Part shown: piece after piece, positions 5,876-17,600 of the stretch
Layout: every line of letters starts with the position of its first letter
How positions within the stretch are numbered: position 1 is the stretch's first letter
Assembly: GCA_008931825.1 (NCBI GenBank)
Contig: QXVZ01000455.1
Coordinates: 1-22,253, forward strand
Length of the DNA: 22,253 nucleotides
Origin: Phallusia fumigata
Taxonomy: Eukaryota; Chordata; Ascidiacea; Phlebobranchia; Ascidiidae
Direction: 5' to 3'
Translations under genes and position numbers: made by a program
The notes under the pieces: generated by a model
The model's input: only the letters and a program-made list of their open reading frames with translations
Told to the model about the DNA's origin: nothing
Databases searched by the model: none

Positions 5876-8800
5876 ATGAACCTGCAGAAGTCTTGCAAAG
5901 TATCCAGAGCTTTGTTTAATGCCAAAGAAGCCACAAAAGAAAGGTTTGTGTGTATTTTGTTGTAACCAATCAGTTTAACCACATATCTGTGCGAATTTTT
6001 ATAGTTAGTGGTACCTCGTTACAAAACAAATTTCATGGGCAATTCTCTTTTGTGCTTTTTTTAGTTGAGAATAGCCAACACATAAGACGTTTTTTACTAT
6101 ATTGGACAATTTGCTTTTATGATTTGTCATATTTTTACAGATTCCCAGACTACGTGCTTTGGAACGCCTTCACCGCAACCGGCAGTGACGTCACAATCGA
6201 TCTTTCTCGAATTCGTCAATCACAATTGCAAAATCGTTTGAATGACGTAGAATCACCAGCACTTGAGACTCCACCCTTTATCGATGAAGGTTCGTAACAG
6301 TATAAATAGAAAATCAAGAAATACAACGCTGCTTTTGGGAGTCGCCCCAACATTTTCAACTGAGCTGCGGTATTTGACCAATTCCTACAATTAACATGTT
6401 TTAAACTAAAATTTAAATTAGGTAGAAGTAATTTAAATTTCTATTTTTTATGCCGTCTCTATTATTTTTAATTTGTACTTGACTGTATCACCCTTATAAA
6501 TTTGAAACAAAAGATATATAATTGCTTTTAACGAAGGAACAAAATACACCTGTGGCTTCCAATTAAAACGTTACTTATGTTTTAAGTGGTCAGCGAAGAA
6601 GAGCGTTTCGATCACATCCAAGGGGCCTTGTCACGCCTGAGCGGCTCCGTGTCAGGTGACAGTGACGTCATATCGTTCCTACTCGGTTTGGTCGAGGAAG
6701 CGACGGAAAGACTTACCAGTGACGACAACGTGGACAGACCCATTGTGGTTCTACCTAAAGCTGTTGAAAATGTAAACGGTAAGTTTTGTGTTGTAATGTT
6801 TTCATCATGAAAGCCTGACGTAAGTATGTGATTAAAGCAACAGATTAACAATGTAAAAGTGTAATTTTCTCAGCATCAACAGTGGTTGCTTGTATATGGG
6901 TAAACACCCACATGTAGGTAAAGGCAGGGTGCCAGGTGGGTAAATTGCTAAACCTGTAAGCTGAAAATAGCACTGAGTACGACAGAACTATCAAAATACA
7001 TAAATTAAATATAACTGTGAAAAATGGAAATTTAAGTCTGAAATGGGTGACAGGGAAAATGTACTGAACCACTGATCAGCAATCAGACAGGGAAATTTTT
7101 TTTACGAGTAATCAGTTGACCTGTCACAAATGTAACTCCAACTCCAAATGTGACTTACGTATTGTGTGACAGGCACGGTGGAATTGCTTTCGCTCATGGG
7201 ATTCGACCTCCAGCCGATCAACAAGAAAAGTCTCCCTCCAAACTCAGATAGATCACGTGGTGCTGACAAGATGGTAATCTTTCCTCATTGGAATCAGGAT
7301 TCTTTGCTTCTGCCTTGTCACCAGGCTCTCATCGGGTTGCACGGTGAACCGAAATGTTGTTGTTTCATATTAGCATTTGAAACTTAATAAAACTGCTATC
7401 GGCAATCACATGGTGTTCAAGAGCTCGTCTTAATCATTATGTAAACGCATAGCGGCCAAAGCTTATTAAGACCAGCTATTGGCAAACAGTCCTTTATCTT
7501 TATATTCAGAGTTGTGTCAGAACACTGAGTGTCTCCGCACGATGGCGCTACTGCTTCCACTTCAGCAAGAGATTCTGTCCCATCTGATCGACTTGGTAAA
7601 TACGTTTGTCGGTATTGCTTAAAATTGAAGTTTTCTTTGGTCTTTGGTGGTGTATCGCAATTAAGCTTTTGCTTTTTTGATAGGGAACATATTCTTGTTT
7701 AGTTTTTGGTTAAGAAGTTTATCAGTTAAAGTGTAAAATTGTTTGGGACGCTTGAATTCCAAACAAGGGGACTTTAACCATCAATTGCTGAAAAAACAGT
7801 ACATTTTCAAAACATATTACTGGGATTTACTATTGTCAAAAATTGCTTGTATCTCTTGTTATCGATATAGAGAAACAACAAACCTGGTAAACGTAACTTT
7901 CATTAAACCTGTAGTTGTCCATTGTCCACCACACTCCAGAAGTAGAGCTACGTACAACCGACACTTCAGTGCGCGAATTGTGGCAACAAAGATCAATTCG
8001 GCGATTCTTGAATGTAATTGGAATCAGTAATGTGATGGAACTTGTGTTTTTTTCGAGGAGTTTATTTTCCAGGTGAGGAAAGAAATTGGATGTTTTGTTA
8101 AAATATTAATAATGCATCTTGAAAAAATCTTTCATTAAAATACTTGCACCAGCATGTAGCTGTTAAAGAAATCTTTAAGATGAAAATGTTAAAAATTCGA
8201 TAGTGCGATGAAAAACGATTTTTTTCAGGTCGTGTCTTTTGGCAAGCCTCCAGTTTCTGACGTCATTCTCGCTGCATCGCGATCAAAGCGTCCTGGAACA
8301 ATTGGACGTCACGTCATTGGGGAAAATTCCCCAGACTGAAACCGCAGTTGACCCCATAAACCTGGATTCGTTGAAACTTGCCCTTTTACCCAGAAACGAG
8401 GTTAAACAACAAAATTTTTTCTGCTTTTGGAACGCCAAATTAACAATACTTTAATGAATACGCAATTTAATTTTTTTTTGTTTTTGTGTTACGTTTTGTT
8501 AGTATGGTATTTCAGGTAGGAGATTTTGGAATTGACAAATAACACAAATGGCTGTTGGCTTAACCCAGTGGTTCCCATAACGAGGGCAAAATTAGTTGAA
8601 GAACTTTTGCTTTCAAAATTCATCCAATCAACTTGCGATATTTTGTCACGTGACAGGTTGCCGTCAAGTCGTCATGGATGAGTGATGAAAGCTTCGAGAA
8701 GGAGAAAAAGCAACGAAAGAAGCTCGCAGATGATATACGGAAGTTGTCAGAGAAATATTCCCAGGCTCTCGAGCACGCCAAGTGGTGGCATCGCGATGTG

Positions 8801-9680
8801 CGAGTTCCACAGCAAGTAAGTTAGCGAAAGACATTTTGTAATGATGCACCCGCGAGAGGGGGTGCAAGAGCAGCGGATGAATCCATGACCGTTTAGGTGC
8901 TCACATATATAAGTCAAGGTCGCGTTTGTATCCGTTTAAGCAGTTTTTTGCGCAGTAAATCGTTATTTAACATCAATGTTTTATTTTTTATAGGGGGCCT
9001 CAAACGGGTTGGTTCTGCTTAAAATATTTTCTTGTCGGCTCTAAACAAACATAAATATGTGCCGTTGTCTTGGTTTATCATTATTTCTTCAGTGTTTGTT
9101 TTTATCTAGGCCGACAACAGCTTGGCATCCCAAGACAGCCCAAAGCCGCATACACGAAAGGTCAAAGTTCAACCGGGTGCCACGCCNGATGAATCCATGA
9201 CCGTTTAGGTGCTCACATGTATAAGTCAAGGTCGCGTTTGTATTCGTTTAAGCAGTTTTTTTGCGCAGTAAATCGTTATTTAACATCAATGTTTTATTTT
9301 TTTTAGGGGGCCTCAAACGGGTTGGTACTGCTTAAAATATTTTCTTGTCGGCTCTGAACAAACATAAATATGTGCTGTTGTCTTGGTTTATCATTATTTC
9401 TTCAGTGTTTGTTTTCATCTAGGCCGACAACAGCTTGGCATCCCAAGACAGCCCAAAGACGCACACACGAAAGGTCAAAGTTCAACCAGGTGCCACGCCC
9501 TCGTGCAACCGAATCCTATTGGACGACACGAAGCCGGAGACAGGCTTACTTGAAACACTAGGCAGACGCAGCGAAGCCCGATGTATTTTACAACGACGAT
9601 GCGACGACTTGAATCGACGTCACTCCGCTCACATCCGGGACACTTACCTTCGATACGTCGATGGCAATTCTGTACAGTAA
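5876..9680 (+). CDS. Uncharacterised eight-exon gene, about 382 aa, possible TEDC1-like protein
   Basis: Proposed coding exons: 5876-5943, 6141-6289, 6587-6778, 7173-7273, 7521-7595, 8254-8400, 8657-8815, 9423-9680, all with GT-AG junctions and matching phases (1,149 nt including TAA). The protein starts MNLQKSCKVSRALFNAKEAT. It is mostly polar and helical, with a charged coiled-coil-like stretch in exon 7 (EKEKKQRKKLADDIRKLSEK) and a basic C-terminal end. No signal peptide or membrane segment is seen. The N-terminal F-N-x-K-E-A-T...LW pattern and a DQS-x6-DVT segment in exon 6 faintly recall TEDC1, the partner of delta- and epsilon-tubulin in centriole biology. This is from memory and weak. 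The first exon could extend upstream. Introns of more than 300 bp (6779-7172, 7596-8253, 8816-9422) show no other gene. The last intron carries a false duplication at N 9187. Confidence 0.6.
9187..9187. other. Single-N assembly join
   Basis: Bases 8876-9186 recur at 9188-9499 with a few substitutions and one indel. The segment spans the end of the last intron and the start of the final exon of gene 2, so a truncated first copy of that exon (9110-9186) lies upstream of the intact one at 9423. Confidence 0.9.
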
Positions 9681-10228
9681 GGACAGTTTACCTGATTTAA
9701 GGTTTTGAATGCTTATTGTCGTGGAGTGCGCATGTATTTTGGTCCCTCACGTCACAGGATGACGTTTTAGTCAGAATATTATCTGTGACGTCATGGAGTA
9801 TGACAAAGTGACGTAGTTGGTGTAGGTATCGGTTCCAAAGCACTCAATGGCCAGTTTGTGCTACGAATGCATTGCTATAATTCGGCTTACAGCTGTTAGA
9901 CAAAATCTACTGCTTTTCTTAGCCTTTGTAACTCTGCGTTGATGTTCCCATTTTTTTTACGCTGTAGTTTGTATTCACGAGTTTCTAGCATGAAAAGTAG
10001 ATGCCATAGCAATCCGCGTTTTATTAAATTGAACACAGTGTGTTGCGGTGCTTCAACCAGCAACCACTGTTTTCAACCAGCCCTTGCCGTTTCACTGTAT
10101 TAAAATGTTACTGTGAATTGTGCACAATATACGACATTCAGCGCATGGTAAGTGGTCTAGTGACCAAAACTCTTCAACACTAGAAGAAGAAACGATTGCT
10201 TTAACATTCAGATGCGCAGAGTAGGTGT
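9681..10228. other. Tail-to-tail intergenic region with 3' ends
   Basis: The stop codons of gene 2 (plus) and PMPCA (minus) face each other across 548 bp. A minus-strand AATAAA lies at 10025-10020, about 205 nt past the PMPCA stop and suitable as its poly(A) signal. On the plus strand ATTAAA at 10023-10028 overlaps it and could serve gene 2. A TGACGTCA palindrome lies at 9786-9793. No gene was seen. Confidence 0.5.
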
Positions 10229-13200
10229 TCAACTGCGGAAAAGACGGAATTTTCTGGGTAGCTTTCCGTCTGAGCTTGCTAGGGCACTTTGTACGTCATC
10301 CAAGCTCGGCATATTACGCAAATCGCCAAGACCGGCTAGAGCGGCTTTTCCAGAGAGCAGGTTACCCGCTATGCGAATTATGTCTTCGTTGCTAACACGC
10401 TCTGGAAAACATAAAGGTTTTCAATGTTTTCCACCAAACAAAACCTATATTTATTCTTATGATCATTCCTTATTTTATCTTAGTTATGACTTTTAAAACT
10501 ATTCCGACCAAAAGATTTAGTTAAAAACTTGGTTTCAAATATAAAACAGATTTTTCTGAAAACAATACAAAGTTAGAAATACATTCCTATCTTCACATTA
10601 TTTTTCTCAGTACACAGTTAGGTAAATGTTTCATTACCGATCAGTTCACATAATTCTTGTGGTGACTTGCGCACTCCTGTGGCAAGAATCTGCCTTCCAA
10701 CATCTTCAAAAATTATTGGTCGTGCTTCAAGGTTCATCATAAGCATTGATTGAAGTTGCTTCTTTGCACGCTTGAGTTCCACCTGAAATTTCAATTCAGT
10801 TTTTTCATGTCTAACTTGCTGGCTCACAATATTTTAGAAACGGTTATAAAGGCAATGGGCATAAAATAAATAGGTGCCAATTTTTTTGTGTGACCATATA
10901 AAATGCTAAAAAAGGCATTTTTGTGCCATGTACTTTACAAATGTTTGATGTATGACAACCAAATCAAATGTTTACAAATCATCACTACCCACCTCATTTG
11001 TGCCATGAGTCAATCTTGCGAATTCCTGTGTTATAACATGAACACAATCCCGCAATTGTGAAGGGTGTGAACTGCCCTGGATGCAGAAAAACCCTCCGTC
11101 CTCGTAACTATGGTGATAAGCTGTTGCCGCATACATCCAATGATGTCTGAAAGCAAGTTGTGGATATTGACAGGGCTAAATGTAATTTTACTTTAAGAGT
11201 AGTTTAATTCGAAATATTATAGTCAAGAGAGCTTGTATGTATACAGAGAGAATACAATGTTGTTGTTGGGTACTTATTTTTACTTGGTTATACCTGTTCA
11301 AAACATTAAGGTAGAGTCTTGAAAACATTCCTTTTCCTGGCCCACCAGCAGAAAACGAACCTCCCCCGCCCATCAGCATGTTTAGTACAGCGTAAGGCAC
11401 AAAATCTTCGTGCTGGAATAACACAGAAAAACGTCAAATTTTGAGTTTTTTAGCAGAATAATTACAATTTAAAAAGCACACTCCATAAACGACAGGATTT
11501 AAATTTTCAAAATGTGGTTTTAGCATGTAAGTTATGTGTTTTTACATCAAAATCTTGTAACATTCTTACTGTAAAGTTGACACCTTCCAGTCCCACAGAA
11601 ACATGAGCAAGTTCTGGCATAGGTACAACACTTAACGACAGATCAAAACTCTTCTCTACTCGCACCTCTCCACCAGTGTACTGTGCCACAGAATTATCTT
11701 GAAGCACAGGACCATCCAGTGACCAGGAGGGGGATTTTGCAGCAGCTGCAGATCAAAATGCAAAACTTTTTTACCTAACTATGTATAGCATACAGATAAA
11801 ATGTTTATTTACCATGAACAAAATAGAGAAAAAGTTGTTGAAACCAACACCAACGCAACAGAAGAAGATCATTAAAGTAGCTGACTACTATATTATATTA
11901 CACCAAGAAATAAACTTTAAATAACTTTAATACTGACTTACCGGAAACATATTTTTCACACATTTTACTCAATTCGTCGTGATCCACTCCAACGCCAGCC
12001 ACCACCATTCTTTTCGGCTGATAATAACTGCGTAAAAACTTTTTTAGCACATTAATATTAATGTCTGCAAGTGTTTCTTCTGGTGGAAATCGAGGCAGAC
12101 CAACAGTGTTTCCACGAAATGCTGCCTAAAAAGAAGCCAGGTTTTAAATACTACTAGTAATTGGTGAATGCTTTCAGTAGGTTATTGATAAACTTATGGA
12201 CAATAACTGACTTTTGAAGACAAACTTGTCTGACCGTTTTTGTGCAAAAAATTTCATGAACATATTTCGTGATTTAGTGAAAGCTTTACCTCATGAATCA
12301 GTTCTGTCATCATGGGATCGGGATCAGGCTTTTTGTTTAACATTTCAAGTTCATATAAAATACTGTTGTGTGCAAGTTCCACTTCTGTGTCAGGTAGGGA
12401 AGGTTGAAATACCACATCAGCAAGTAATTCAATCAACTTTTCAAGTTTGTTACGGTCGATACTTGCTGCATAGATGGTTGTGTCTCTGTCAATTGTTAAA
12501 ACATAATTAACATCTGCAACAGAAGTTTATTGCTGTTCTAAGCATAATATTTGGCCTTACTACACTAGGCAGAATATCGAAAGTCAGTTTATATATCTCT
12601 GATAATAAGAGGCCCAATAAAACTGTTGGTGCTCAGTTCTACGGGTTTACTTCTGGAAAACAAATACATACCTGGATGACTGGCAATCGCATATTCCACC
12701 AAGACTTTCTACAGCTTGCATAATATCGTCTCTAGTTTTGTAAAGAGATGATCCGGAAAACCCCATCCTTTCCAAGAAGTGGCTGGTTCCGCTTGGATAA
12801 TCGACTTCATGTCTTGACCCGGCATTGACGAGAACTAAAAAAACATAAGGATTAACCAGGTACGTAGAGTTCTATTTACTAATTACAGAGAATTGTTGGT
12901 ATTCATGCCTATGTAATGGTTGGATTGAGTTTATTTCGCTTAGTATTGAAGGCATAGCACCAAAAAAATCACCAAGCTAATATTAGATCAAGATGGAACA
13001 AGCTAGAGCTACATACTTTGTTCTACTTACTTCCAACAGTACAAAATGTCCCAAATTTAGGTTGTGATGTAACAGTCAGTCCATCGCTTAACTTTGTGGT
13101 AATGGTTTGAAATGTTTCGCTGCCTGTTGGGGCATAAATCGGGGCTGGGGCATTTCTTAGAGCCTGAGAAAGTGGGGTTGTAAGCTCCTCTGGTAAGTCA

Positions 13201-13830
13201 GCATTATCTTGGCACAGTTTGCTTGAAGTAACAATTCCTCTTTTTGCTTTCTGGGCAAATCTACAAAGTTGTAAAAATGAAAAAACAATTTTTTTACCAC
13301 CAAGCAGTGGAGGGTATAAGTCAAATGCTTTAATTGGTGTTTTTCTTTTGGCATATGTTTCCAATACAGCTTTGGACCAAACCTCCATACAAAAATATGA
13401 TATTTTTTTGTCTGTACACTTACATGCAAATAGTCCCACATGTTACAGAAAATGGTTACCGTTTTTCAATAATTTAAACTCACTGTACATTGTAATGTAT
13501 TGAATTTCTTTTTTGCATGCAATAACGCAACTAATTGAATATCACATTACACCATTGTGGCACAGAAACAGGAAACGGCGGCAAAAACCTCTTGGTTAAA
13601 AATACACCAAAACGAAAACAAACGTTGGGCACAATGGGTAAAAGACGCAGTGGCCGCATCGTTAAGGGTAGGGGGATAAAAGTAACTATGGCCAAAAAAG
13701 TTTTCAATCTCTCTGGAGGAGCGAGCAACGCCTATGGCAACACGACTGGGTTGGACAACATGGGTCGATATAAAACCACTCACCTGGCGCTTTTTAGATG
13801 GCTAAAGACGGTTTTAATAGACTTGGACAT
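10229..13830 (-). CDS. PMPCA: Mitochondrial processing peptidase subunit alpha
   Basis: Ten exons in coding order: 13830-13784, 13260-13031, 12834-12672, 12485-12290, 12125-11942, 11745-11570, 11412-11294, 11146-10993, 10782-10638, 10401-10229. They join in phase to 1,587 nt (528 aa), close to the usual length of about 525. MPP-alpha is the non-catalytic partner of MPP-beta in the matrix enzyme that removes presequences from imported proteins. The glycine-rich substrate loop is intact ([18 protein letters not shown], 11294-11412). The position of the beta-subunit zinc motif HxxEH reads HFLERM, as expected for the inactive alpha subunit. Other family hallmarks are [30 protein letters not shown] and the ending [11 protein letters not shown]. 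Exon 1 supplies an amphipathic basic presequence, [16 protein letters not shown], followed by FAQKAKRG. Exon 1 was chosen because its strong GTGAGT donor and phase 2 match the next acceptor. All introns in the gene are short. Confidence 0.95.
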
Positions 13831-14664
13831 GCCCTTCGCCTTCCACTTGCACTATAAAAATTTGAGGACGATCTTCTACCAGTATATTGACCCTCTCTTT
13901 CAGTTATCGCTGACGAAATTGACCTACAACTTAAGCATGCGTTCACAACCCAAACAAATGGGTTTAGCAAATTAACCGTACCACTTGCGGTACATTTTAC
14001 CCTGGCGGCGCAGTAAATTATTGCTATCTGCAAGCACCCTTATCTTCTGTCTTTAAAGATTTGCACTTTTCCCTTGTTTTATGGCTCACACTTACTACAG
14101 AAAGTGTATTAATCACGACGCTGTTTGTATATTCCGAATGACAAAACAGTACATGCTAATATAGTTGTTTTTTGGAAATATTCCAGATGTGGTTTTCCCC
14201 GACAATATCATTTGCGTCGATATGTAACCGCTTTGAGTCTGTGGTGTCGCACTGTGTTTAAATTCGTTTCACAAGGATAAAATCACTATATCAACCCAAA
14301 TTACTTATGTGATACCAGAGACTACTCCAAAAAACACCTAACGCACCTGGGCGAAGTGTGGACAATGATAAAATTGCAGCAAACGCACATATAAAAGTCC
14401 ACGAGTGTAGCAATCAAGCAGGGGAGAGAAATTCTGTTTGCTCTTGACAATCAAACCAAAGAAAACTGTTGATGTTCTTTGATCAAACACGCATTTGTGG
14501 GGATTTCCCATCTTTGTCACAGTTCCACAGCGTTAGAAATATTGTCCAATCGGATTTCCCATCTATACAACGCCCCTTTAACTTTCACTCCCATTTTGTC
14601 TCCCTGTTTCGTTGGAAAAATGGCCGCTGGTCATCTTGCAATGTTTACCTAAGGTCCTGTGATA
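13831..14664. promoter_or_regulatory. Divergent intergenic region between PMPCA and KYAT3-like gene
   Basis: These 834 bp separate two divergent start codons and should hold both promoters and 5' leaders. On the minus side a TTTTTATAG sequence lies about 20-30 nt before the PMPCA ATG and could be a TATA-like element or a leader splice acceptor. On the plus side an 11-codon ORF (14620-14652) precedes the KYAT start by 12 nt. No protein gene or RNA gene was recognised. Confidence 0.4.
14620..14652 (+). other. Upstream ORF in the KYAT3-like leader
   Basis: An ATG in good context (AAAAATGG) opens an 11-codon frame, MAAGHLAMFT and stop, ending 12 nt before the main ATG at 14665. If included in the mRNA it could reduce initiation at the mitochondrial start. 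Whether transcription starts upstream of it is unknown. Confidence 0.35.
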
Positions 14665-17600
14665 ATGCTGCATCACACCGTGTTGCGCTTAGTTGCAAGT
14701 CGTGCTTTGCCTGCAGTTTCGACAACTTCGCGCGTCAGCTGTTTTCGCATACCGGAAATAGTAAGTTCGTTTCACAATGCACTAGAAAAAGTTTGCAAGA
14801 CAGAAAAGTTTGATTGTTTTATTGAAACAAAAAGTTGGTTGCTTCATATGGTAAACGTTATCGTGCACTCATTTAGAAATGAACAATGCATTCTGTTTTT
14901 TGGTTGGGAGGTTTAGAAAGAAGCATAGAATTTTTTACTTTAAATGACAGGTTTTGGGTGTATTTTTTCTTTCTAGAAAAGCAGCGATACTAACTTGTGA
15001 CCTTAACATCTTATTTGCAAAATCTTTGTTGAAAAGTGTTTAGAGATTTCTGCTGATATTGTAAAACCTTGGTACTTTCACATTTAGTTTCAATAAAGTT
15101 CGGAAAAAAAACTTTCAATTAAGTTTCTTTTTTGTAGAAGCCTTTGACATACCAAAGTAAGAAAATGGCATCCAGCAGATTTATTCCATCCAAGAGATAT
15201 GATGGTGTTGACAGGAATGTTTGGTAAGCCGATATGATATTGCATATACCAGTAGTTCCAAAACTTTTTATACATTCCCCCTTCTGTTTATTTTGCAACT
15301 TTCCTCTGGTAGACAGACAGTAATATAAAGTAATATCAAAAGATTTGGAACCACTGCCCCAAAATAAATACTACACCGATCATAATTAACTCAAATACAA
15401 AGTGGAAATTCCTTTCTTTAACTCAATAAATTCCTGACTGATGAGTAATTCCTCCTTGGTTAGGAGCAACTGACCTAGACTATGTTGCCCATGATAGCAA
15501 AGAGTACTGACAGAAAAGTACAAGTGTACCTAAGTTCATTGGATGGCACCACAGTATTGATGCCAACTGTTTTGAACTTTTATTGATATATTGTTTCCTT
15601 GACTATTTCCTGTTTGATGTGATATTAATGCATTAAACTACCTACAAGGTTTTTGTCCATGTTAAGTTTTTGTTGGTTTATGTTTGTTCATTGTTATGTA
15701 AAAGGTTTCATTGCCTAAAACCTAATTTGTATGTATTTATTTTACACCTTGTACATAAAAAGTAAAGATAATCTCATTTGTAAAAAACTTTTACACAAAC
15801 TACTTTAGGATAGAGTTTACAACTCTTGCGGCAGAATGTAAAGCTGTAAACTTGGGGCAAGGTTTTCCAGACTTCAGTCCACCAGAACACATTAAACAAG
15901 CTCTGGTTGATGTTGCTGCAACTGACAATGTTATGTCTTATCAATATACAAGGGGAGTGGTAAGTGTTTTGGCTGTGCTGCTTTGTAATATTGCTAAGGT
16001 TTCATTCCTGTTGGTTTTTATAGGGTCATCCAAAGTTGGTGCAGAATCTTTCAAAACTGTTTAGTCCACTTTTTGGAATTGACATTGACCCATTGAAAGA
16101 CATTTTAGTCACTATCGGTGGTTATGGGGCTTTATTTGCCTCTATTAGTGCATTTATTGAAAAGGGAGACGAGGTATGAAATTTTCCATTATTTGCAAAG
16201 CCTGTATTGTGCATTCATGCTTTGTTGATTGTTTTCTACAATAACATGCTGATAAAGACACAATATATTATGGCCATGACCACCTTGATGTACTTACAAA
16301 CAAAATAAAGCATTTTTGCTTGCAATTTTATTCATGTTTGAAAACAAAATATTGGCGTTTTTTCTACAGGTTATCATAGTAGAACCCTTCTTCGACTGTT
16401 ATGAACCAATGGTGATGGTAGCGGGGGGAATCCCAAAATTTATACCCTTGAAGCCGGTAGGGGTCTGATTAAAATGTTGCAAATTGCATTCAACCTTTAT
16501 AAACCTCCAAAAATTTTTGCATAGAAATCAGAGGAAAGTGCAGGCACGAGTGCTGGATGGACTTTGGATCGAGATGAACTGGAAAAAATGTTCAACAAAA
16601 ACACTAAAGCTATCGTTATCAATACTCCTAACAATCCCCTCGGAAAGGTGGGAAGCTTACTTTTTCTAATGCCAGATGAATATAACAACTGAATGCAAGA
16701 GATAATGTTACACTTTTTAATACTCAAGTTTGGGTCGAGTTGTTGATGTTGATTAGCGATTTGTGGATATTAAACCTCCAGATAATTTATCTAAAAAGTT
16801 TTTAGTACTGTTTGCTTTAACTCACTACTGTTTGCATCAACTGCATTTGAAATACACTAAACGAGTTTGTTAAACCTGTCTTACTTATCCAGGTTTACAG
16901 CCGCGAAGAACTTCAAATGATTGCTGATATGTGTATCAAGTATGATTGCCTTTGTATATCGGACGAAGTGTATGAGTGGCTTCTATTCGAGGACAACAAG
17001 CATGTTCGTATCGGTAAGTTAAGCCAGATGATGCTTAAGTCTCAGTTTTGCTAGTTTCAGAGATTGACAAAGCCAAGTCAGCTAGTATTAGCATTTTTAG
17101 TGCTTGTTGCTTGACCAAGCATTTAAAGTTTCTTGTATAAAATCTGTTAGTTGTAATTAGACAAGTCAAAGTTAATGCTTTCTCTCAGCATATTGGCAAG
17201 TTTCATAGTGCAATCATATCCCCCAAAAGTCAAAAGTTGGGTCAAAGTTTTTCAGTTTTGAAGTGTAAGCATTTGACTAATCTATTGTTACGTTACTACA
17301 TAGGTTATAAAACAATGAGCCCATACTATTGACTTAAGGTACCTGGTGGTCGCCTAAAATATCACATGCAGTTTTGGCCCATTTCTTCATTAATTTGAAT
17401 GTCTATTTATCGCAGCATCTTTACCGGGTATGTGGGACCGCACATTGACTATTGGAAGTGCTGGAAAGACCTTCAGTGTAACAGGGTGGAAGGTAAGAAG
17501 ATGTTCGCTCGTGATAATTTGAATAAAAAGACCATGCCCGATCTTGTACTGCAACATTTACATGCTTTGTAACACCTATTTTAGCTAAGTTGTCATTTCC

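Noticed and set aside
13531..13728. Minus-strand [12 protein letters not shown]... as PMPCA presequence
   Set aside because: It looks presequence-like, but no donor gives the phase needed by the next exon. The 13784-13830 exon fits phase, donor and presequence character.
13535..13975. Plus-strand frame of 146 codons, basic composition
   Set aside because: It overlaps PMPCA exon 1 and intron 1 on the other strand. It begins at TTG, not ATG, and shows no recognisable family, so chance is the simpler explanation.
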